In this document: one piece after another, positions 26,217-33,923 of the stretch
How positions within the stretch are numbered: the stretch's first letter is position 1
Layout: every line of letters starts with the position of its first letter
Assembly: GCA_013204105.1 (NCBI GenBank)
Contig: JABMOM010000027.1
Location: 1-39,984, forward strand
Direction of reading: 5' to 3'
DNA length: 39,984 bases
From: Flavobacteriales bacterium
Lineage (GTDB): Bacteria > Bacteroidota > Bacteroidia > Flavobacteriales_G > Salibacteraceae
Program-made: the position numbers and the translations under genes
The notes under the pieces: model-generated
Seen by the model: the letters and a program-made list of their open reading frames with translations, nothing else
Database searches by the model: none
What the model was told of the DNA's origin: nothing

Positions 26217-26848
26217 GTAGCTAAATCGACCCAAACAACCTTCTTCGTCTCGAAGAATGGATCATCAAACCAATCCGCCATTTCAAAAATGCGATTAGCC
26301 TTACGGAGCAAAGAGAGCTCCGCCCCAAAATCGCCTCCTTTGATATAGATGAATCCATTGGGAAGCGCATGTTCTTTGCCTTTATGGATCTTGCCACTTA
26401 ACCATTCCTTCATGATCGGCAAAGATTTCACGGCTCTGCTCACGGCGAAATCAAATGTTTCCTGCAAGTCCTCAACCCTAACATGCTCCGTCCGAACATT
26501 CTTTAGCCCTAGCGACTCCACCATTTCTGCTACAATGCGTATTTTTTTCCCAGTGGAATCCACGAGCAGAAAGGATGATTCTGGAAATAAAATGGCAAGT
26601 GGAATTCCTGGAAGTCCGCCTCCTGTTCCGAAATCGAGGACACGGGTTCCGGGTTTGAACTGAATTACCTTGGCAATACCGAGAGAGTGCAACAAATGCT
26701 CCTCCCAAACCCGGTCTTCGTTCTTCCGAGAGATCACATTTACGCCTTGATTGTGTTCTACCAATTCCCGGGCATACTGTTCCAATAAATCCAGCTGTTG
26801 TTTGGTTAGATCAGGAAAATAGGAAGCGACGAGTGTTTTTCCAGACAT
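26213..26848 (-). CDS. rsmG: 16S rRNA (guanine(527)-N(7))-methyltransferase RsmG
   Basis: A 211-residue SAM-dependent methyltransferase that makes m7G527 in 16S rRNA. The SAM motif is VLDFGTGGGLPGIPLAILFP, followed by LLVDSTGKKIRIVAEM, and the catalytic-site region is FDFAVSRAVKSLPIM. Length and order match GidB/RsmG. It lies 3 bp downstream of the sigma factor gene and probably ends a four-gene operon. Loss of RsmG in other bacteria gives streptomycin tolerance (established for the family). Confidence 0.95.
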   Translation of the reverse strand: MSGKTLVASYFPDLTKQQLDLLEQYARELVEHNQGVNVISRKNEDRVWEEHLLHSLGIAKVIQFKPGTRVLDFGTGGGLPGIPLAILFPESSFLLVDSTGKKIRIVAEMVESLGLKNVRTEHVRVEDLQETFDFAVSRAVKSLPIMKEWLSGKIHKGKEHALPNGFIYIKGGDFGAELSLLRKANRIFEMADWFDDPFFETKKVVWVDLAT

Positions 26849-26851
26849 GAA

Positions 26852-27472
26852 TCAGAATTGATTTCCACGGTGTTTGACGATCTCGTACATCAATTCTCTG
26901 GCGCGGAACAATTGCGCCTTCACCGTACCCAAGGGTAGATCCATTTCTGCAGCAATTTCATCGTAACTGTACTCTTTTAAATAGCGCAACTCAACGAGCA
27001 ATTTGTATTTAGGCTTTAGTGTGTCGATGATTTTATGGATTTCCTCTATCCGCTGTCCTTTCATGAATTCTTGTTCCGGATTCAGACCATCAGACCTGAC
27101 ATCAAAAGCAGTTCGACCATCATCGTCCTCCGCATTCTGATCTATCGAAAAGGTCGAAGCCTTCTTTTTCTTTCTGATAAAATCAATGGCATTATTAGAA
27201 GCTATGCGAAAAAGCCAGGTACTGAAAGCGTATTCGGGATTAAAAGACGGCAGCCGTTTGAACGCTTTACCAAAGGCTTCGATGGTCAGATCCTCCGCGT
27301 CGTCAGTGTTCCGTACCATCTTGAGCATCATGTAGTAGATGTTGTCATGGTAGGTCTCTAGAAGCTCGGTATACGCAGCCTGATCACCATTCAAAGCACG
27401 CTCAACCCATGCCTGATCACGCTTTGCGCTCGAGCCTACGGGTTTCTCTTCCATGCCTTGTCCTTCGTCCAT
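26852..27472 (-). CDS. ECF-type RNA polymerase sigma factor
   Basis: A 206-residue sigma-70 family factor of the extracytoplasmic type. Region 2 is visible as NIYYMMLKMVRNTDDAEDL followed by FSTWLFRIASNNAIDFIRKK. Region 4 is LLVELRYLKEYSYDEIAAEM followed by LGTVKAQLFRARELMYEI. The linker is longer than usual and acidic (DQNAEDDDGRTAFD). No anti-sigma gene is adjacent. ATG 27472 is chosen; ATG 27454 is also possible. Both overlap the 3' end of the GT2 gene, which suggests translational coupling. Confidence 0.88.
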   Translation of the reverse strand: MDEGQGMEEKPVGSSAKRDQAWVERALNGDQAAYTELLETYHDNIYYMMLKMVRNTDDAEDLTIEAFGKAFKRLPSFNPEYAFSTWLFRIASNNAIDFIRKKKKASTFSIDQNAEDDDGRTAFDVRSDGLNPEQEFMKGQRIEEIHKIIDTLKPKYKLLVELRYLKEYSYDEIAAEMDLPLGTVKAQLFRARELMYEIVKHRGNQF

Positions 27473-28557
27473 ATCGCGTAAATCGAAATTAATGCATTCA
27501 TCCAAGATGCGGGGTACTCCCATCGCCAAAGTTGAATAACCGCCTCAGGTCGCCCTGCTAAGTTTATGATTCTCTGAAAGTTACTAGCCGAAAGTACCGT
27601 CCTAACAATGATCAGCGGCACCACCCAAGCCATGGTTGGAACGCCCATCCAAAACGACCACAGTAAAATCAGCGGCATCAAAAGAAGGGAAAGATCATAG
27701 AGCATCAGCAAAGACGAAATGTTCACTGGGTAACGCGGTGCCGCACCTAAGTGCCTCTTTTTTTGATGCGACCATGCTTTCCAAGTAGAAGGTGCATCAG
27801 AAAGCGTAAGCGCCGCTGGACAAGATCGAATGACCGTTCCTTCTTCAAAGGATTGCAGTAGAAGATCGTCAGAGCCTGTAAGCAGGTCAGCATGGGCAAG
27901 AAAGCCTTCTGAGCGCTCAAATGCTTGACGGGTGTACCCCATCGAACGACCCACACACATATAAGCGCTGCCAAGACCAATCCCAGCGTGGTACATCAAA
28001 GCAGTGCGGATCGTTTCGGAAGCGTATAGGGAACTTATCATTCCATCTCCAACCCGGTGAAATCCCGACCCAACCACTACTTCGGACCCCGTAGCAAAAG
28101 ATCTAGCAAAGCGACGCAACCAATGGATATCGTTCGGAAGGCAATCGCCATCGGTAAAAACCAATAAAGGGTGCCTTGCCGCCTCAATCGCCGTCTGTAA
28201 CGCGGCCTTTTTTCCGTCTAGTTTATGTCGCTGTTCTTCACCCGTTTGAAGCACCTTGAATCGCTCTTTCCCAGCAACGAAAGCATCGATGATTTCAAAG
28301 GATCTATCCGAAGAATGATCATCGACGAGAATGAACTCAGCGTTTGGATACTCCTGCTCGCCAAGGGCCGTGAGGAGGCCACGTACATGGCTTTCCTCAT
28401 TTTTTACAGCAATCAACACGGAGAGAAAAGGCTCGGCTCCTGTTTCTTGTTCCAACTGAGCATTCCCAACTTTTCTAAGTCCACGTTGCATGAGCAGCGC
28501 AGCAATGATCTGGAAAGACAATGCAGATAGGGCGACCCACGCAAGGATTGCGATCAT
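27436..28557 (-). CDS. Glycosyltransferase family 2, membrane protein
   Basis: A 373-residue GT2 (GT-A fold) enzyme with an N-terminal membrane helix (residues 1-23). The catalytic domain has FLSVLIAVKNEE, ILVDDHSSDRS and FTDGDCLPND (DxD-like), and HQKKRHLG stands in the place of the Q/RxxRW motif. The C-terminus has two or three membrane helices (about 285-330 and 345-365). It probably transfers a sugar to a lipid or polysaccharide at the inner membrane; the acceptor is unknown. It overlaps the upstream small protein gene by ATGA and the downstream sigma gene by 37 bp. Confidence 0.87.
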   Translation of the reverse strand: MIAILAWVALSALSFQIIAALLMQRGLRKVGNAQLEQETGAEPFLSVLIAVKNEESHVRGLLTALGEQEYPNAEFILVDDHSSDRSFEIIDAFVAGKERFKVLQTGEEQRHKLDGKKAALQTAIEAARHPLLVFTDGDCLPNDIHWLRRFARSFATGSEVVVGSGFHRVGDGMISSLYASETIRTALMYHAGIGLGSAYMCVGRSMGYTRQAFERSEGFLAHADLLTGSDDLLLQSFEEGTVIRSCPAALTLSDAPSTWKAWSHQKKRHLGAAPRYPVNISSLLMLYDLSLLLMPLILLWSFWMGVPTMAWVVPLIIVRTVLSASNFQRIINLAGRPEAVIQLWRWEYPASWMNALISIYAIWTKDKAWKRNP

Positions 28558-28832
28558 CGATAGAGTAAGAGATAAGCGATTACGGCAAGTAATCCAGCGA
28601 TCAGAAATACCACCTTATTGGATCTTCGTCGTGAACGATCACCCGAACCTTCTCGCCAGGCTGTTTGCATTCGGCTGCGCATAGCGCCGGCACTGCTCGG
28701 CCCGGATTCCATTTGAAGCTCCTTTTTTACCGCTTCGATGCGCGCATTGAGTTGCTCCTTTCGCTCATTGTAGAAGCGCGGTTTGAAATCAAAACGTTTC
28801 GGTTTAGGCTGCTTGAACAAAAAACGAATCAT
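28554..28832 (-). CDS. Small membrane-anchored protein, conserved in Bacteroidota
   Basis: A 92-residue protein with a basic, phenylalanine-rich start (MIRFLFKQPKPKRFDFKPRF), a charged helical middle (about 25-45) and a single C-terminal membrane helix (VVFLIAGLLAVIAYLLL), so it would be tail-anchored with most of the chain in the cytoplasm. Similar flavobacterial proteins are sometimes labelled riboflavin synthase subunit, which the sequence does not support. Function is unknown. It is the first gene of the operon with GT2, sigma and rsmG; a promoter-like TAACTTTG ends 4 nt before its ATG. Confidence 0.72.
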   Translation of the reverse strand: MIRFLFKQPKPKRFDFKPRFYNERKEQLNARIEAVKKELQMESGPSSAGAMRSRMQTAWREGSGDRSRRRSNKVVFLIAGLLAVIAYLLLYR

Positions 28833-28836
28833 AGGT

Positions 28837-28844
28837 CAAAGTTA
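28837..28844 (-). promoter_or_regulatory. -7 element TAACTTTG of the GT2-sigma-rsmG operon
   Basis: A perfect TAnnTTTG match on the minus strand ends 4 nt before the ATG at 28832, predicting a leaderless transcript. No clear TTG box lies at the usual distance upstream. Confidence 0.4.
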
Positions 28845-28950
28845 AGAGGATTTTTCGGCGGGAGATTTGTAACACCCCATTGATGAAAAGTACGTTAACA
28901 ACGAGGTGTTTAGCCTCCTACAGTCGGTATCTTCACACTTTAGAATTTGC

Positions 28951-31839
28951 ATGATCTATCAACGCGTCCATATTCTTCTGATTGCCTTCCTAGGGTCCCT
29001 TTTGATCTCTGGCAATCCTCCTTTGAGACATCCCGATCGTGAGATGCCATTTTCCCCTGTTTCAATGGATGCCACAGACAGCCTACTCGCAACAATGGAT
29101 CTCGACGAAAAATTGATGCAATTCTTTGTCGCAAAAAAGGCAGAACCCGGATTTTCCAATGCGCTTATCATTCCTTTTAGCGCCATCAACGAGGTTGGAT
29201 TTGACGGTGAAAGGAGTTCGCTCTCCTTAGTAGGAATCGACCTCATCAATGACCCCTCAGTCTACGCCATCCTAGGCCTGCCCAAAGCGCCCCTACTTTC
29301 ATCGGTCAAAGATCCTGAGACCATCTATGGCTATGCGTTGCAACTCGGGCATGTACTTCGCGCAAAGGGCGTGGATTTTGTCATCGGACCTTCTCTTGAC
29401 ATCGAGATCAACGATGATTCTCCCTACACTTCTTTGCATTCATTTGGAAATGACATTGCCACGGTTTCCGAAAAGGCCCAGTCCTTCGTTGATGGAATGC
29501 GGACCGCAGGCGTGATGTGTGTTGCTGGTCATTTCCCAGGACTTGGCAACACGCTGCGGGGAGCGGATGCCAATCCTCCTATGATCTACAGCAAAAGAAA
29601 AGAGCTCAACAACAGGGACCTCGTTCCATTCAAGGCACTGATCAATGACGGGCTTCAGGGGGTCATGATGGCCTCTGCCTTTGCGCCGGGTATGGATAGC
29701 ACCCTCAATGCAACCGCGGCATCTTCCATTATTGCACATCAAACATTGAAAGGACAACTTGGATTTCAAGGACTCGCATGGTGTGATTTAAGTACCGAAA
29801 TCAATCTTCAAGAACGAACCATTCAGGAGATGTTCCTCGCTGGGAACGACCTTATCATACTTTCTAATGAACTGAATTTGGGCATCGATGCACTCAAGGA
29901 CTTGATTCGTTCGGGCACCTTGAACGAGCAACAAATCGATGAACGATGCAAACGCATTCTTCAACTCAAATTGTGGACGGAACGAAAGCCGCAGCTTGTA
30001 AGCAGCGGTGTGTTTTCTGACCGCATGATAAAGCTAGGATTAAAGGAACGTCAGCTATTCTCTGATGCATTGGTCCTCCTAAAAAACGACGGCGTCGTCC
30101 CTTTTCAGGCGCTCGACACCCTTTCATTGGCCATCGTAAAACTCAGCGATTCCACGAACAAGCACTTACCAGGGCTCATCGGTCGTTACGCCCCGGCAGA
30201 TGTGTTTCAGCTGAACAACATGTCTCTCGAAAAAGACTTTCAAATATTTGAAGCCAAGGCGGGACGGTACGACCATATCATCATCATTGGCGAACCAACC
30301 AATGCTGACCTGGACAAACGTCGATTTGGCTTGAGTGAACATGCCCAATCCATCATCGATCGGATTTCAACATCGCACCGAACCACCTTGGTCTGGAATG
30401 GAAACGCAAAAGCCTTGAGAAGTATAGCGACCACTTCGCGCATGAAAGCTGTTCTTTTGGGTCATGAAGTGAGCGCATGGTCTGACGACCTTACCATCCA
30501 AGCACTCTTTGGTGGAAGAGAGATCAAAGGTGAATTGCATCGGAAGATCGACGATCGCTTTCATGACATGCCGGTAATCAGAACAGAAAAAATACGTCTT
30601 GCCTACGGCCTTCCTGAAGAGGTCGGCATTGATCGGAACGACTTAAAAAAGATCGATTCCATCGCCAAAAAAGGCATCGAAGAAATGGCCTATCCTGGCT
30701 GTCAAGTCTGGTTTGCAAAAGATGGAATCGTGGTAGTGAACAATCCGTATGGCTACCACACCTACCAAGCTGAACGAAGCGTCAAAAACACTGATCTCTA
30801 CGACCTTGCTTCGATTACCAAGATTGCAGGATCCGTCGCGGGACTCATGCGACTAACAGAAGAAGGGCAATTCAACCTAGACAATCGCCTTTGCGATTAC
30901 CTGTCTGAATGGGTAGATACCACGACCTACATGCAGCTTAACATGCGTGAAATTCTAGCCCATCAAGCCGGACTGACTCCGTGGATCCCCTTTTACACGA
31001 AGACTGTGACCAAGGGTGTTCCACGCTATGACGTTTACAGCCTAGCCGCATCGGAGACCTATCCTCTGCGTGTCGCACGCGAATTCTACATCCGATCGGA
31101 TTATCCAGATAAGATGTTTAGGCAAATCCTCAACCATGACTTGGCTGAAAAAACGTACAAGTACAGCGACATCGGGTACTACTTTGCTTTGCGGATCATC
31201 GAAAAACAAACGGGCACTTCTTTGGATCGCTTCTTAGATTCAACCTACTATCGTCCTTTAGGATTGACCACCATGGGCTTCCGTCCGCTAGAGCGCTTTG
31301 AAAAGTCTGAAATCGCTCCAACGGAATACGATCGCTATTTCAGAAATCAATTGGTTCATGGAGACGTGCATGATCCAGGTGCTGCCATGCTTGGAGGCGT
31401 TGGTGGTCATGCAGGTTTGTTTTCCGATGCAAACGATTTGGGCGTGATGATGCAGATGTACCTCAATGGAGGCTTTTATGGGGGGCAACGTTTTTTCGGA
31501 CAGGAGGTGATCGATGACTTCACTAAATGTCAATTCTGTGAAGACGACAATCGCCGTGGCGCCGGGTTCGACAAACCCTTGACCGATGGCTCCGAGGGAC
31601 CCTCCTGCGGGTGCACTTCATTGGATGCCTTCGGACACCAAGGTTTTACGGGAACGGTAACTTGGGCAGACCCCGACGAAAAGGTAGTTTACGTTTTCTT
31701 ATCCAACAGGGTCTATCCGGATGCCAACAACAAAAAATTGTTGGAACTCAACATCAGAACAGAAATTCAGAAGGAGTTCTATAGGGCCATCGAAAGAGGA
31801 AAGGACCTCGCGACAGGTGATCAATCTTCGATCGATTGA
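28951..31839 (+). CDS. Exported GH3-like domain fused to a serine hydrolase (beta-lactamase fold)
   Basis: A 962-residue fusion with a signal peptide (MIYQRVHILLIAFLGSLLIS). Residues about 45-370 align to the GH3/NagZ barrel, but the KHFPGHGDTxxDSH motif is degraded: AGHFPGLGNTLRGAD keeps His194 while the Lys, the second His, the Asp and the catalytic-dyad His are replaced. Asp279 (AWCDLSTE) stands where the GH3 nucleophile is expected. A GH3 C-terminal-like part follows. Residues about 570-950 are a serine hydrolase with SITK (S621, K624), YSD and GHQG. GH3-beta-lactamase fusions are common in Bacteroidota and are thought to act on peptidoglycan fragments. Here the hydrolase half looks active and the GH3 half may only bind. 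ATG 28951 is preferred to an upstream GTG at 28906. Confidence 0.85.
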   Translation: MIYQRVHILLIAFLGSLLISGNPPLRHPDREMPFSPVSMDATDSLLATMDLDEKLMQFFVAKKAEPGFSNALIIPFSAINEVGFDGERSSLSLVGIDLINDPSVYAILGLPKAPLLSSVKDPETIYGYALQLGHVLRAKGVDFVIGPSLDIEINDDSPYTSLHSFGNDIATVSEKAQSFVDGMRTAGVMCVAGHFPGLGNTLRGADANPPMIYSKRKELNNRDLVPFKALINDGLQGVMMASAFAPGMDSTLNATAASSIIAHQTLKGQLGFQGLAWCDLSTEINLQERTIQEMFLAGNDLIILSNELNLGIDALKDLIRSGTLNEQQIDERCKRILQLKLWTERKPQLVSSGVFSDRMIKLGLKERQLFSDALVLLKNDGVVPFQALDTLSLAIVKLSDSTNKHLPGLIGRYAPADVFQLNNMSLEKDFQIFEAKAGRYDHIIIIGEPTNADLDKRRFGLSEHAQSIIDRISTSHRTTLVWNGNAKALRSIATTSRMKAVLLGHEVSAWSDDLTIQALFGGREIKGELHRKIDDRFHDMPVIRTEKIRLAYGLPEEVGIDRNDLKKIDSIAKKGIEEMAYPGCQVWFAKDGIVVVNNPYGYHTYQAERSVKNTDLYDLASITKIAGSVAGLMRLTEEGQFNLDNRLCDYLSEWVDTTTYMQLNMREILAHQAGLTPWIPFYTKTVTKGVPRYDVYSLAASETYPLRVAREFYIRSDYPDKMFRQILNHDLAEKTYKYSDIGYYFALRIIEKQTGTSLDRFLDSTYYRPLGLTTMGFRPLERFEKSEIAPTEYDRYFRNQLVHGDVHDPGAAMLGGVGGHAGLFSDANDLGVMMQMYLNGGFYGGQRFFGQEVIDDFTKCQFCEDDNRRGAGFDKPLTDGSEGPSCGCTSLDAFGHQGFTGTVTWADPDEKVVYVFLSNRVYPDANNKKLLELNIRTEIQKEFYRAIERGKDLATGDQSSID

Positions 31840-31892
31840 AACGCTATGACCGAGATTAAAATCGTTCATTTGTTACGCGAAGATTGCCAATA

Positions 31893-33017
31893 ATGAAGAT
31901 CGGAATTGTGTGTTATCCAACCTTTGGTGGAAGTGGCGTAGTAGCTACTGAGCTTGGGCTGGAAATGGCCGCACTTGGCCATCAAGTTCACTTCATTTCC
32001 TACTCCCGTCCGGTCCGTTTGGATGCCAATGTGGCCAATGTTCACTACCATGAAGTTGTCGTGACCGACTACCCCCTCTTTGACTATTCTCCTTATGAGC
32101 TGGTTCTGACCTCGAAGTTGGTGAGTGTGGTCAAACAAGAAGGCCTAGACATTCTGCATGTTCACTACGCCATTCCACATGCTTCTGCGGCCTATATGGC
32201 AAAGCAAATTTTGCGCGAAGATGGGATTGACCTGCCGATCGTATGCACGCTGCACGGAACAGACATAACGCTCGTTGGCCGCGACGCTTCCTATGAACCC
32301 GTGATCACGTTCGCCATCAACAAAAGTGATGGAGTCACGGCCGTTTCTGAAAGCTTGAGAAAAGACACCTTGGAGCATTTCAAGGTGAAACGATCGATCG
32401 ATGTTATTCCGAACTTTATTAACCTCAAACGCTACGAAGGTTTGAAGCGGAATGAGATTCGAGAACGATACAGCAAGAACGGCCAACCGTTGATCCTGCA
32501 CGTTTCAAATTTCCGTAAGGTCAAACGCGTTCAGGACGTGGTTAAAGTCTTTGCAGGGGTTCGGAAACGGATGAATGCTTCTCTCTTGCTGGTTGGGGAT
32601 GGCCCAGAACGCTACAACATAGAACAAATGTGCCGCGACCTCGATGTTTGCGATGACATTCACTTTCTTGGTAAGAATTCGAAGGTTGAACAAATCCTGG
32701 TGAATGGCGACCTCTTTATCCTTCCATCAGAAACGGAAAGTTTCGGATTAGCGGCGTTGGAAGCGATGGCCGCTGGGATGCCCGTGATATCATCAAATTC
32801 AGGGGGTCTTCCTGAAGTAAATGAACACGGTTTTTCTGGATACCTGAGTGATGTCGGAGACATCGATGACATGATACACCACACGTTACAATTACTCTCA
32901 GACCCAAGTGAATTGCAACGATTCAAACAACAGGCGCGCGTGCAAGCGAAGAAATTTAGCCTGCCCGAGATACTACCGAAGTACATCAAACTCTATGAAG
33001 ATTTGCTGTCAGCGTAG
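31893..33017 (+). CDS. bshA: N-acetyl-alpha-D-glucosaminyl L-malate synthase BshA
   Basis: A 374-residue GT4 enzyme catalysing the first step of bacillithiol synthesis, the transfer of GlcNAc from UDP-GlcNAc to L-malate. The N-terminus MKIGIVCYPTFGGSGVVATE is diagnostic. HVHYAIPHASAAYMAK, VCTLHGTDITLVG and, in the donor domain, PSETESFGLAALEAMAAGMP (the EX7E region) follow. ATG 31893 is chosen over an in-frame TTG 9 bp upstream. It indicates that this organism uses bacillithiol as its low-molecular-weight thiol. bshB and bshC are not in the window. It lies 53 bp after the GH3 fusion gene. Confidence 0.95.
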   Translation: MKIGIVCYPTFGGSGVVATELGLEMAALGHQVHFISYSRPVRLDANVANVHYHEVVVTDYPLFDYSPYELVLTSKLVSVVKQEGLDILHVHYAIPHASAAYMAKQILREDGIDLPIVCTLHGTDITLVGRDASYEPVITFAINKSDGVTAVSESLRKDTLEHFKVKRSIDVIPNFINLKRYEGLKRNEIRERYSKNGQPLILHVSNFRKVKRVQDVVKVFAGVRKRMNASLLLVGDGPERYNIEQMCRDLDVCDDIHFLGKNSKVEQILVNGDLFILPSETESFGLAALEAMAAGMPVISSNSGGLPEVNEHGFSGYLSDVGDIDDMIHHTLQLLSDPSELQRFKQQARVQAKKFSLPEILPKYIKLYEDLLSA

Positions 33018-33028
33018 AATTCCGTTAG

Positions 33029-33062
33029 TTTGGAACGGAAGTTGTTTTACACATTAAAATTG
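33029..33062 (+). promoter_or_regulatory. Promoter of small Cys-rich lipoprotein
   Basis: TTTG (33029-33032), 22 bp, TAAAATTG (33055-33062): one mismatch to TAnnTTTG and spacing within the accepted range. Transcription would start about 2 nt before the ATG at 33069, so the leader is near zero. Confidence 0.45.
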
Positions 33063-33068
33063 AACGCC

Positions 33069-33275
33069 ATGAAAAAGCTCCTCCTTATCCTCGCCGTCGC
33101 TTTGTCAACTTCCGCTTGCTCTACTTGCTACGAATGCTACCAACAAGTTCCATTGATAGATGCCAATACCGGAGACACCATCGACTACACTACTGACACC
33201 GATGATTTTTGCACCGCTGACGCTTCAGAGGTTTCTCAAAAGGAATCGGACGGAGCAGTCTGCCAAGTACAGTGA
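33069..33275 (+). CDS. Small cysteine-rich lipoprotein (C-x2-C-Y-x-C type)
   Basis: A 68-residue lipoprotein: signal MKKLLLILAVALSTSAC, with the lipobox Cys starting the mature protein. The mature part opens CSTCYECYQQ and has four further cysteines (two near the start, two near the end), enough for two disulfides. It is related in pattern to the lipoproteins at 35051-35275 (CKKCYQC) and 36252-36458 (CTTDYVC). Function is unknown; envelope. Its stop abuts the stop of the convergent Lon-N gene as TGATCA. Confidence 0.7.
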   Translation: MKKLLLILAVALSTSACSTCYECYQQVPLIDANTGDTIDYTTDTDDFCTADASEVSQKESDGAVCQVQ

Positions 33276-33884
33276 TCAATTCAGAATAATACCGTTCTCC
33301 GCACTGCTCTCTTGAGCCAGCAGAAGGTTTAGGTATTTGATCGCGTTCATTAGAAATCGATCTTGTCGCTCGGAGGAATCCAGAAGAATCAATTTCATCT
33401 TATCCGTATTACTAAGCGCGGTACTCGCTGCAAGATCCACAAGCTTATAGTTCTTGATATTGGCTGGCTGAGGCTTTGTATTATAGCGCAACTGGATGTA
33501 TTCTCTGAAAACCTCTACGAGTTCATCGGAAGGCATTTCATTCAGGACTTCATTGTTCCATTCTCGAACATAGCCACCTGGATATAGTTTCTGCCCAAAA
33601 ACAGGCTCATAATCCTTGAGTTCGGCAATTCTTTTGGCCTCAATGATCACATCTAACTCTCCAGATTCATAGCGTTTCACAACTTTCAAGAGATGGCAGA
33701 TACTAACAAATCCTCGTTTTAATACATCATCTTCACAGGGAAGACCAAAGTCCAAGGCACTTCTTTCTGCTTCCTCAAACAGTTGGCGATAGCGGGGTTC
33801 AAAAATGTGCAAAGGCAACTGTTCTCCCGGAAGAAGGAAGATGTTCAATGGGAAAAATGGTATATGCAATATCTCCGTATTCAC
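33276..33884 (-). CDS. Lon N-terminal substrate-binding domain protein
   Basis: A 202-residue stand-alone LON substrate-binding domain (PUA-like): LHIPFFPLNIFLLPGEQLPL and HIFEPRYRQLFEEA match the N-terminus of Lon protease, without its ATPase or protease parts. The C-terminal half is helical (LVDLAASTALSNTDKMKLIL). Such proteins are widespread and largely uncharacterised. The start is GTG at 33884, since an in-frame TAG lies two codons upstream and no ATG is available. A weak promoter (TTG-N20-TATACTTA) lies upstream. Confidence 0.88.
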   Translation of the reverse strand: MNTEILHIPFFPLNIFLLPGEQLPLHIFEPRYRQLFEEAERSALDFGLPCEDDVLKRGFVSICHLLKVVKRYESGELDVIIEAKRIAELKDYEPVFGQKLYPGGYVREWNNEVLNEMPSDELVEVFREYIQLRYNTKPQPANIKNYKLVDLAASTALSNTDKMKLILLDSSERQDRFLMNAIKYLNLLLAQESSAENGIILN

Positions 33885-33923
33885 AATCTAATAAACGCTT
33901 GTAAGTATAAAAGAGTTTATCCG

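Noticed and set aside
28554-28832. Riboflavin synthase subunit
   Set aside because: A name sometimes attached to similar proteins; the sequence is a short tail-anchored protein with no enzyme motif.
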